Assembly: GCA_011763485.2 (NCBI GenBank)
Contig: JAANSK020281490.1
Location: 1 to 31,947, forward strand
DNA length: 31,947 nt
Origin: Isoetes engelmannii
Taxonomy: Eukaryota; Streptophyta; Lycopodiopsida; Isoetales; Isoetaceae
Direction: 5' to 3'
The translations under genes were made by a program, and so were the position numbers. This document shows positions 12,101 through 24,100 of this stretch, one piece after another; positions within the stretch are counted from its first letter, which is position 1; every line of letters begins with the position of its first letter. The notes under the pieces were generated by a model. The model did not search any database. It was not told where the DNA came from and was given only the letters and a program-made list of their open reading frames with translations.

Positions 12101-15100
12101 ATTGAAATGGTTTACGGCTCCCCAAAGAAAAGAAAACTTTATGATATTAAAAGAGTGACACTAGCCACCTCTAAAAATGTAGAACGGGCAGGAAAATAGA
12201 AGCCTAAGCATTCCTTATAGATAGATAGACCAGCAGGTAGGCAGGTAGATAGCAATTTCTAGAGAGAAGAAAAGTTAGGATTCAAAAAAGGGACATTCCT
12301 TGGAGCAGCCAGGATGTGGCAATGGCAATTGGATCATCATCCTGGGAATCTCTCTTTGATTTTTGAGTTTTCACTAGTTGTTTAGTATATTACTCTTTTA
12401 GTATCTTGGAGGCTTTCACCCTCCTTGCAGATCTTGAATGTTCTTGGTATCATAGACCCTAGTGGTCTTTCGTGAAATGGTAATAATTGAATCTTTCTTT
12501 CTTTCTCATTCTTGTACTTTCTTGGTCTCACAGAACCTACGGGTCTTCCATAGACGTTAATAAATATTTCTTTCTTTCTTTCTTTCTCAATCTTGTACGT
12601 TCTTGGTCTGATAGACCCTACGGGTCTTTCATAGACATTAATAAGTCTTTCTTTATTTCTTGCTTTCAGCTATCTGATTCAGTATCCGCACTCGATTATT
12701 TTCTTGATAACCTTTATATCTTGATATAGAGACCTGATATTGAAGCAATATGCCATGTCATTCAGAGTTGAACACCCCTACTTTAACCAGGTTCGAAGCA
12801 AATTTTGTGCACTGGTTATCAAATCAAGAGAAATGGCTGGAATTTGTAGTCCCTACCGAAGCTTATCAGGCTTAATATCTCTAACAAATGACTGAGTATA
12901 GAAAGAGTTCTGCTTAAGAAACATGCTGGTAAGAATTTTGAGGGAAGCATGACCCTGTCTAAATGGAAATAACACCGGAAGGAAAGGAGGGAGGAGGAAG
13001 ATTGTATCAAGAACCTGCAGGAAACCGCCTGGGTCTATGAGACCATTTATTACATCCAGTCATGAAAGACGCTTAGAGATGTGTATATCAGAACAAGCAG
13101 GAATCTGACAACCCCTTTACAGACACCATGAAACACGGACAAGACGAATGACTCCTCTGCCGGGGCGTTATCCAAAGAGGTCTAACCACAATGCGTTGGG
13201 CACTTGGCCCTAGAGGATTTCCTTTAGGGTTTCCAGAAAATTAAAATGGACAGCATACAGAACCATGAATAGCCCTTCAAATGGAAGACGACCTTAAATT
13301 TAGCTCCATCTGTATTAACTATCCTACTTTTGAACATTTTGGTTTCCTAGTTTAACTGCAGATTTCTGAATTACATGTCTCTAGGTAGAAGAAGTTTCTC
13401 CGAGATGCACTGCAATATTTCAACCATCCGATGTTCGTAATTCACCAAACTTGATGGATCAGACACAAAAGCCTGAAAAAACTGCAAACCCTTTAGAATA
13501 ATTTCTTTGTAAATTGGACCAAGGGGTGAGTAAAGGGACAGGGCATACTTCTGAAAGTTGTAGCAAGCCCATTGCGAGATTCTCAAGCATCATATTGTAT
13601 GTAATAATGCTTGACCTAGAAACTGCAGCAAGTGCTCTCAAATAAGAACTGAAATAAATGTACTCCTCGGCCTCCATAACATGTGCTAGCAATTTTGGAA
13701 TCAGCAGGTCTTGTACAAATTTTTCTGACTTCCTGAACCCTCCAAACTTCTCCTCAGCATTGGCCAAAGCTATTACTGCTCCAAGCGCCGACTCCCAAAC
13801 ACGGTTAGCTTTTACTTTGTAAACAATGATCTCAAGAATAGCATGACTAATAACTTCAAACTGCTCATTAGATAGAGGTGAAACACAGGATGGAAATGTC
13901 ATCAGTGCCTGCAATCCACACACTGTCACTTGTATTAATTCAGTTGGACATTTTTCTTCCATGCCAGAAGTACACACTACATAAATAAGAGCTAACTAAA
14001 CTGAAATGATACCCAGTTAACACACATAAAAGCCACATGGGAATTGCCATTTCAAATTGTCATATAAGCAGAAAGAAATCGTTATGTTAAGTATTGACTT
14101 CAAATTTCTGAATGTACTTGTTCTGAGATCACTCTTCTGCTTATTGTAGATCTAGAAACTCTGCAGAGCCCATTATGATATCAAAGCCAGCTTTCAAGGA
14201 ACCCAAGTCTGCCATGACAGCCAGAGAGAGACAAGCTGCTCCGTTTATGAACATTATAAGTGCAATTTATGGGGCCACGCATGATATGTGCCAATTGCTC
14301 GCCGGAAGGAGAACTTGCTCACTGCTAATTAGCTTGTGCAGATTGATGCTCCTTTGTGTGGCATCTCCTATTAAAAGACTGGTGCATGCAGAATGGAGAA
14401 AACACCCTGCCTTCATGCATAACCGAGCAATTTCATTGTGATGGTATTACCAAGAAGAGACCCTAGGAGATCATACCTGCTTCCTCCTCCAGGGTGCAGA
14501 TTGGTGGATTGCAAAATTAATTTTCTTAATAAAGTGGCGAAGTATACCATTGAACACTAGAACATCTTGATAACCTGTGGAAATCCTGAAGGATGAAGGA
14601 AAGACAAGGACAGAAGCATAAGCACCTCCTAGCTCCTAGTGAGTAAACTGACCTAAGTGGGGCGTAACTATGGCAATATAGTGATGCCATATCAGCAACA
14701 AGTGGATGACTCAGCATGCACTGATGACGTGCATGGATAGACTAACAGGAATGAGACACTAACTAGATGCTAACACCCCCCTTGAAATCAAGCAGTGCTC
14801 ATAAGATAGACCAAACTTAACCATGACATAAGCCATGGCTGCCAAAGCATAGTCTTGAACCACATCTTTCTGCCTCCATACCATTCTCGTGCGTTTGTGA
14901 TATAGACATTCAAACTACTGATATAAGACTTCAGAAATAACCCCTGTTCATAAGCAGCATCATAGAACTTATTGTTAGAACTATGCTGACGTGTATGATG
15001 ACATCACACTGCTGAGTCACTTGTTGCTACATGGCACTACATATATCAGCCATAGTCATGTCATTCGATGCAGTTCACTCGCAAGGAGCTAGGAGGTGCT

Positions 15101-18100
15101 CTTGCTTCTGTCCTTGTCTTTCCTTCATCCTTCAGGATTTCCTCAAGCTATCATGGTATCAGAGCCTATCTGAAGGGGGAGGTTAGCAAGTTGATCACGG
15201 TTGATTTGGAAGCTGAGCTCTCAAAGGCTTGGTCAGTTTGACACAGATTTCCTAGTGTGGATTGAACCAGTGAAACTCGAGTCAATTTCTTGGCAAGATT
15301 CCTTGCAAGATCAATTGGCTGCAAAGGAGCAGAGTTCTGAATGAACATTTGCTGCATTTTGTGGTTTTAGTGTGGATCTACAAGATTGCAAAAGAATTTG
15401 ACAGATGTGGTCGGATCTAGCGATTGCGGGAACTGATCTTTGCCAGATCTGAAGTTTGGGCTGAAATTTTGGACGTTTCAAGTCAGAAAAGCGGCAGTAA
15501 AATTCGTTTCGGAAAAGCGGCAAGTAGTTGGAGCCACATCGCATGGCTTATTTGGGATAAAAGCAAAGGTAGTTGGAGTTGAAAGATTGTTGCTCTTTTG
15601 TGGACATCTGGCGACGATTTAGGTTCTGGAAGATTTCTTGTGGATAATTTGCAACGTAGGTGCAACCGGGGTAAAGTGCTGGATTAGGTTCTTGCATGTC
15701 ATTTGGCTTAAAAATTGATGTTCTATGGTTGTATTTGGTTGGAAATTTTATGACGAAGGTCCAATTGCGCTAGTTTAGGCACAGTTATCGACCATTTGTG
15801 GTGACTATCAATCTTTTCTTGGAGTCTGATTTTGTGAGGCATTATCTTACAATAAACTTAAATTTCTTGCCATTCTAGAGGGAATTATCAGTCAGGAGGG
15901 GTTATGGCTTTTCTATACTCATGGGAGATTCTTACACATGATCTTCTCAATGGTGATAATTACTATTCCTGGTTTGATAATTTCAAGGTTCATATCGGTC
16001 TCAATCTTTTGTCTGAAGTTCTGAAACCTGCTTGGAATCCTCTTACTCATTTCACAGCTCTCACTCTTCTTAAGGCTACAGTTTCAGATGAGTTCAAGAG
16101 AGATCTCAGAACTGTTAAGACATTTCAGCATGCTTTGGAGTTTGTACAACAAAACTGTCTTCATAAAGGAGCTAGGCAACAGGTTAATATTCAAAAGCAA
16201 ATGCATAATCTTAAACTTCAGGACTGCAAGCATGAGAGAGTATCTTGGTCAGCTGAAGAATTTAAGGGTCAGCTGAAGAATGTAAGGGACAAGTACCTCA
16301 GTGCTGGTGGAAATTGAAATGATGCTACTCTTATTATCCATGCTCTTAATGGTTTGACAAATGAATATAGGTACATTACTAATTACTATGAGTTGAAGAA
16401 ATGCGTTAAGCTTACTTTTAATCAGATGCAGCATAAACTTATGGAGGCAGAAGCTAGGAACAGAATGGACGATCATGTGGAAGCAATAAATTACTCTAAG
16501 GTACTGAATTGTAGCCAAAAGGATGTTGTGCAGTGTCTTCAACAACAAGCTCTCAAGGCAGAAGCTATAGTTTTGGAACTCCAGACAATGTTAAAGCAAC
16601 GAGATTCAGCACTACAGCAGCTAATCGCCATCTTAATTTTTTAGTACAAGTTAATCACGGTACAGAGCAAGCTCTAAGAAAAGTTACGCAGCAGTTACAG
16701 CATTCTCTGGATAGTGCTGGAAGCAGACTTGAAGATAGCAAATGCAAAGCTAGAGCTGAGTGAAAGAACAGTAGCAGAGCTATGTGCCTCACGGGAAAAG
16801 GAGATACTCATTTTTAAGGATCTAGTTGATGCCTCTGAGCCAATATCTGATATTTTCTATCTTCCAGTTCCTGGAATTGACGATAATTCTCATTTGTTTG
16901 GTACTTCCTGCGATTATCTGAGGTCTCAATTTGGGCAGAGCCCTCACCTAGGGTTAGAGAAAGTGCAGCAGGGTTTTCTTCATGATAATTATTTTTCTGG
17001 TGATGTTTGGGATGAGGTTGCACATGTAGCAGATCCAAAGATGGCAGCAAAGCAATGTTGTTTAGATTTAAATCTGCTACATGAAGACCAGTTTATTAGA
17101 GAAGACCAATCTGCAGGGAATATACGAGGCATTATGGAACAGTTTCAAATGCTTCAGCAATCTTTTATATCTGAATTGAGCAAAGGAACAGGAGGGGCAA
17201 ATGCAGGTGTGATGCAGTATTATTTGGGGATTTCTAATACAGAAATCTTAATAGGGCACTTCCGGTTCTTTTCAAAGCAAAGGCGTGCCTTTTTCAATAG
17301 GATTACAGGACACTTGGATGGAACCTACACGGGCAAGAAGATCTTGTTCAACACCAAAGTCAAATGGCTCATGGTTGTATGTCTGGTTAAGTTTGCTTCA
17401 TATCCTGAAAGGCAATGTGACTCAGGTGCTTTTGCAGACATGCCTGATTTTATGCTGAGTTTATTGTACATGCTTCAGTCTTTTAGAAGTCTTCATCTTC
17501 AGCAATGCTCGTCATCAGGAGGGGTGTTAGAACTATGCTGACGTGTATGATGACATCACACTGATGAGTCACTTGTTGCTGACATGGCACTACATATATC
17601 AGCCATAGTCCTGTCATTCGATGTAGTTCACTCGCAAGGAGCTAAGAGGTGCTCTTGCTTCTGTCCTTGTCTTTCCTTCATCCTTCAGGATTTCCTCAAG
17701 CTATTACTTATAACCCAGATCAGCAAGATGTATCTTCTGTAATGCATATCTCTTTTTAAAAAAATCTGATTTAAGACCTGATAGAACTCATAAATCTCAT
17801 CTGATATTAGTGACCATCATCCAATCAGATCAGCATCATACAAATCCAATGAAGTATTATCTGAAGTTTCAAATTGATCCACCACAAGCTGCCCTGGTAC
17901 ACTGTCAGCAGACTGAACCATCAACTCATGATCTTTCACAGTAACCAGACTTTGATGGTTATATGTATCAAGAACAATTAATACTTGATTTCTCAAATGC
18001 AAGCACCTGTAACTTACCTTTAGCTTCTTGGTTAATCCTCCAATATCAGGGTAAGAAATATACCCCAAACAATCATCCAAGTTAGGATTATCCTCCACCT

Positions 18101-21100
18101 TCCCATCATGTGTGCAAGTAAATGGAGTATGAAGATTCATGTAAAGTGGCAAATCTAATGCATGTTGACTAACCTTGGTGATAATGGATGTAAGAATAGC
18201 AGTCTGCTGATGAATATCCATCCAAGGAAGCTCAAGAACCAACTCATCTTTGAAATCTGCAGTATACACTTGATGCTCAAATACTTCATCCCAAATAACA
18301 AAAGAAGCATGTAACAAGTGATCATTCCTTAATGGAGATCAATCCAACTTCTGATACATGCTTTCATAACCGCCTTTAAAAGGGGTGCAAGTAGATTCAA
18401 ATATCAATTCTGCTGCAGCATACTCTGGGATGTACATGAATCTTTGTACCAATGAAGATAAACTAGCAACCTCAAGATAATCATCAATAAAAGGTACCTA
18501 TTGCTGAATGAGATCTTGTGATGCACTCTCTACTATATGACATGATTCTAATTCGTCTAACCCGAAAATTTGGTAATGTCTGTCATATTCACTTTCATAA
18601 AGCTGGAAGTCTTGTGACAAATGTGAAGCATCATAGCCTTTCAGTAAATATCACATTGTCTTTGACAATAAAAAGCATATCAGACTGCTCTCTGGACAGT
18701 GGAAGGCATTGCTCTACTGCTTCATTTGCCAGCTCTATGACTTCTCTAGTCACTTGAGTTTCTTCCTCAGACTTTCCAAAATAACCCTGTTCAATTTCAG
18801 ATGTCTGTTGCTTCTGCTTGTGTTGATTACCCTGCCTAAATTCATATCTCAAGTAGTCCCAGAGATCTTGGGAACTACAAAATGTAGCTTGTAAAATCTT
18901 TAAACTCAAAAAATATTCTATACTTAGCTTTATAGATTTTAAAACTAGATAATCCCTATCAAGAGTGATCTCGGAAAGATGATGTCCTCTTGCAACATGC
19001 CACAGATCTTATGAAATTAGCGACCAGGTAATGTGAGATCTCCATTCTTCATGGTTCTGACTAGTTAGAAACTTATCTTTTAGAGGAGCTACAATCTCAG
19101 AAGACTGTTTAGCAGACTGAGAACCAAATAGATCCATGACAAAGCCTGTATGTATTACAAGAATCTGCAGGTATTTTACAAAGACGCTGTAATCTTTCCA
19201 AGAATCAACACTTATACCTGAGAATCTTGTCAAGGACAATTTGAAAGTGCAAAACCTATCAAGTCTCCCCAAACGGAAGATCCGACCAAATTCCAGAGCC
19301 AAACCGGCTCGAAGTACTATATTCGGTTTCCCTTTGCCGTACCTTTTAGTCTGGCCCAATCCGACCAAACCCCCACAGAAAAACACAAGCCAAAAATAAC
19401 TGTGGCATGCAATATTCGTTTCCCATTTTACGTTACCAATTTTGCCAAATGGCGACTCTAAAAAAATTTTGCTGATCCTCGCCAGATCCGGCAAAATTTG
19501 TTGCTGCAAATACCATTTGTTGCTGAAAACACGAAACCTCAGAATCTTGCCAAGAAATTGACTCAATTTCGCTGGTTCAATCCACATCAGATTTCTCAGA
19601 ACATCTATACCAAGATTTCTCAAAAAGTCTGTGTCAAACTGACCAAGCCTTTGAGAGCTTAGCTTCCAAATCAAAAAACTCAATGAGAGTTTTGCAGATC
19701 AACGTGATTGACTTGCTAACCTCCCCTTTGGATAGGCTCTGATACCATGATAACGTGTGGAAATCCTGAAGGATGAAGGAAAGATAAGGACAGAAGCATA
19801 AGCACCTCCTAGCTCCTAGTGAGTGAGCTGACCTAAGTGAGCCGTAATTATGGCAATATAGTGATGCCATATCACCAACAGGTGGATGACTCAGCGTGCA
19901 CAGTCATCATATTCTAACACATCTCAATGTCTGTTGACCTCAACTTGTCAAAGAGGAGCCAACTACGGAGGGAGGAGGGAACCGAGTATGCAAGATAACT
20001 TATTGTCTCCTTTGCCATTCTGGTCACTCTAAATAAGCCGACTGCTTGTTTTCTATCAAACCTCCTCTTTTGAAAGGACTGTTTATGTTTTTGGCTAATG
20101 TTACTCCATTCGGGCTGGGAGACTTCCTTTTCCCTGTTCAGTCCTTTATTACATTGTTGGCTTATGATGGTTCATCCTTAACAAGGACAGGTGGCATTAT
20201 CTTGCTTGTTTTGACCTTTCTAGCCTCATAATACCTCTTCATTGAGGACGTTCCTTCAATTTTGAAAGGAGAATGGAGACTACACATTTCTGGTCATAAT
20301 ACTTATTAGATGCTGCAAGGAGAATAGAGCTACACTTTTCTAGTTTATGAGCTCCTGCAAGGTTGCTGGACTTTTACAGAGGCAATGATATCATCTCGGA
20401 TATGTAATTGACATTCCCAAAAATGGTGATACTGATACATTATGAATTTTGGGAAGCCACCAAGGTGGACGGATTGGTAGATGTGCAACAAAGCAACAGG
20501 CGATAAAGAAGGATATCACGTGCTCTTCATAGACATTAAAATAGGTGCAAGGACAAAAGGCAGACAGGCTGGAGAAGAGTTTGTTTGAAATGAAACAAGC
20601 CCTGTGTGCTTCAAAGACCAAAATAATATTCGTTCATGGTTCCGAGTTTTGTCAAATCACAGGCTGCTCAAACATTTACATAAGGTACAAACATTAGACA
20701 TGGTTAGAAACACTCTTACTATAAGACACAAAGGAGAGTTTGAACCAGAATTTCCATATGAGTCTAATCAAATCTGAAATTTGTTAGAAAGACCAACTTT
20801 TTTTACAAGTCATCAAACCTCATTGAGCAGCAGCGAAGGGGCTTACTAAGCACTGACATTTCGATAGCAAGTGAGCTTCATCCAATATGGCAAAGGCATG
20901 CTTGGGAACAAAACACATTTAGAAAATGCATTTGCCAACCGCTCAGTTGCAAAAAGTTTCCGCTTTTCCTTTGTCTTTTATCCTTAACTTTTCTTAACCC
21001 ATAGAGACCTCCCTTCTGCTAAGGGCTGCAAAGCAAGCACCTATTCTCTGCTCAAACACCTCCGCAAATGTGAAGGTGGTGCCAGTGGACAAAATTGAAA

Positions 21101-24100
21101 TTCCTTTTCATAATCTTTTTCTGATCATGCAATGGGGTGTTTTGGAAGTTCCAAAGCATGTTCTAAGCTATTTTCAGTTCAGTGAAAACAAGCTAGTGCA
21201 TGAACGGGTCCCTAGTTTATGAGTTATAATTATTGGCATGTGCATTAGAAACTAAACACACACTAAAAGTTAAAAGGCAAGATAATGAGGCGGCAAAAAG
21301 TAACAAAAAGGAAGTGTTTAAATGCTTTATGAATCGAAATGCCCCTCGAAAGTGGCTATTCACAGGTTGAAATCTTTAGGACTGTCAAATGGAATTTTTT
21401 ATTCTTTATGAAAATGTTTTGGCCAGAATTAATATGGCTGGAAATGGTCTGAGGGTGTGAATGGCACAACCAGGGTAAAGCAGGGCCGCCAAACCTATTT
21501 GGGCTCCACATTGATGAACCCGAAAGCTTTAGCAACAGACTTGGCAAAGAAAGGTCCTCACTATCAAGAAAGCTACTTTATGATATTTATGTAGTAGGTC
21601 ATGCTCATTCATGGTGTTGTTCTTTTCGAGAAAAGTTCTCTTTGAGGACGCATAAATGATGTGTATAGACTACTAAAACTACCTACTGGAATTAATAAAA
21701 TCTTCCTTTCCTTTCTTCTTTATTTATGCAAGTTCTCAGATGTACTGTTGCTTAAGAGAGTCATGCATTTAAGCTTCAGAATACTCAACTTTATCAGTCA
21801 AACAAATATCCATGGGAAAGCAATCATACACATCAGATTAAAGACAACAATATTGCTTAAAAGAAAAGACAGCATACCTCCATATTTGAACACTTCTATA
21901 GAGCTGGAAAAAGCTTCAGACTCAATGTTTTTGCCAAACTCAAGTGTGCTAAGGAAGATTGAAATTAAATCATTTGATATCAACTTCAGATCATGCAACC
22001 ACTCATCATTACACTTCTCTGAACATTTTTTGACGGCTATCATTCCTGGAGTGATTGACATATGTTCTTCTGCAACATGTTGTGCAGCTTCCAAAATTGG
22101 AACTATTACTTCAATTGCAGTTTTATAATCTTCCACATGCGCATTTTTTCTCCATAAGATAAGACTCATGATTTTCTTAAGTATGGCTGTGATTGAGAAA
22201 CATGAAACATGGGCCGTATCAGTCAAAACACGAATTGCAAGCATAGGATCAATTTTTAAATTCCTGTCACAATAGTCAACCCCCTTCTCCAGATATTCCA
22301 CAAAGTCATTTAAAACTTCATCATTTAGCATTATATTTAGAAGCTTTCCTTCCAAGACCTCAGAACTATTATTTGTGATCTGGAACGCTTTGATGCAGCG
22401 AACTAAGCAAGTGACGACCTCATCCAAAAGCACTTTCTGCCCTGACGAACTTTCTCGAGAATACAAGGAGGCGTCATAACTTGGAAATAATTCCAGTTTC
22501 AAATGCTTCCAGATAATCATTGCATGTTCAGATAGGACATCTGCTCCATATGCTAGTGCACAATGCCCAAGATATTTCAGCGACTCCAGCTGCAAGAAAG
22601 TCCACCACGATTTAAAAGCATGTGCCTTCATGATATGTAACTTAAATTATATTCCTAACCTTCGCTATGAGGTGGTCTGACGACAGCTTTTCAACTAACA
22701 ATTGTATGCAGCTTGGCGCAAAAAAGGAAGTTGAAGCAAAAACGTTCTATAGCAACATAAATGTCAAATCATATTTTTCTTCTAGGCATTCACTTAGGCA
22801 AATGCACAAAAAGACAAAATCAACAGACTTTTAAAGAGGAAGAAAATATTATTTGCAGTTCCCATGCATAATTTTGGTGAAAATCAGGAAATGATATTTT
22901 TGCAAGTAATTTACATTTCAGGGAACGTTTTCTAGAACCTTGAACGACTTCCTCATTTTGCAAGCATAATTGCCATGGACTGGATGGTAGGTTTCTAGAT
23001 GAGGCGAGTTACAAATGATTTTGAATGAGATCATATTAATCTCAGTAAGAGCTTGTACATAATGTTGATCTGTACAGGTTTGAGGATGTGTACATTTTTG
23101 GTGTATAATTTGCACAGGTTTGAAAAAATCTTTGTACAAGACTGGAAGTGTGTAGTTCACACATAGTTTTAAGGAGAGTCTTCAAGTGTTTATTATTCAG
23201 AGGAACAGTTTTTTCATCTCTCCTTTTTCAATTTGTATGTTCTCTCATACGAAACTTTATCAAAATCGACGCTGTCTATTTATGGATTTAATCTTGAAAC
23301 GATCGCAGAACCATATAGTTTTAGAGAGTGAGAGTACTCCTACTCAAGGAATAAATTACTAATCGCGTATTTCTTATTAGCCATAATGATTAGCTAAACT
23401 TGCCTAAAACTAATCCCAAAACTTGGTATGGTTTATATAAGCTTTACAAATTTTTCCTCTCATACGTTTTAGCATTTAGCTAAACCCAAAATTCATCCCA
23501 AAAATTTATATGGTATAGACATGGAAATGGTTAAGCTAAAATTATTATATTTTATCCCAATTGTTTTTATGTACTTTAGTCTGAAAACATGCTAAATGCC
23601 AGCTAGCTAAGTCTAGCCCTCAAATTATCCATGGACGCTAGGAAATAAATTACTAATCATAGATTTCTTATTAGCTAAAATTATAAAAATTATTTTAGCT
23701 AAATTAACCCGAAACTCACTCCAAAATTTTCTATGGTTTAGCGAAAGTTACAAATTTCCATTCTCTTACTTTTGAAGTTTGGCTAAAGAGCTCAAAGGTT
23801 GGCACGGGCATGAGAAAAGTTAAATTATTGTTTTTCCCCAATTCTTTCCGTTTACTTTAACCAAACAACATTTTTTAAGAATGTGCTAGAAAATTGCCAA
23901 ATAGGTTTAGCCCTTAAATTATTCCACGCTCCTACTAATGAGGATATTTAATACACTAGTATACAAAATTTTGTTATACTTTTTCGACTATAGATCTGCT
24001 AGACCTCTTAAAGATGTAATGTTGCAGCTATAACTCAAAGGATTTCCCTAGAATTATAGTTCATGCTTTGATAATAAGGAAGAGCTTCCTGAAACTTTCC

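Larger units (their letters stand above)
14973..17706 (+). mobile_element. LTR retroelement 1 (inner, non-autonomous, gag-only type) nested in element 2
   Basis: Fossil LTR element on the plus strand. LTRs are 14973-15153 and 17525-17706, opening TGTTAGAACTATG and closing CTATCA or CTATTA. The primer site TGGTATCAGAGC is at 15154-15165, and the purine tract CAGGAGGGG lies just before the 3' LTR. The target duplication CTTAT is at 14968-14972 and 17707-17711. A gag-like frame is at 15904-16317 ('LNGDNYYSWFDNFKVHIG', typical of Copia gag), and a second long open stretch with coiled-coil-like heptads is at 16714-17541. There is no protease, integrase or RT, as in TR-GAG elements. The LTR pair differs at about five positions plus one indel (around 3%), so the insertion is young. 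The ends are whole; the coding part has a few breaks. Confidence 0.92.
14568..19919 (-). mobile_element. LTR retroelement 2 (outer, non-autonomous Copia-like), interrupted by element 1
   Basis: Fossil LTR element on the minus strand. The 5' LTR is at 19748-19919 and the 3' LTR at 14568-14775. The LTRs open TGTTAG and close TTATCA. The primer site, complementary to initiator-Met tRNA, is at 19736-19747, and the purine tract is at 14776-14784. The target duplication CATCT is at 14563-14567 and 19920-19924. The internal DNA (17712-19735 and 14776-14967) holds several open stretches, including 17817-18317, 18631-18909 and 19009-19683, but no pol motifs that I recognise. The LTRs differ at roughly 6-7% of compared positions, so it is older than its guest. 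It is broken, with several breaks besides the nested insertion. Confidence 0.88.

Noticed and set aside
20010-20045. Copia-like zinc knuckle in intron 10
   Set aside because: Cys/His spacing is off and a stop interrupts it; too weak to call.
21798-22631. 277-codon single-exon gene
   Set aside because: Its ends run past clear splice sites; the core is MMS19 exon 10 and the rest is intron.
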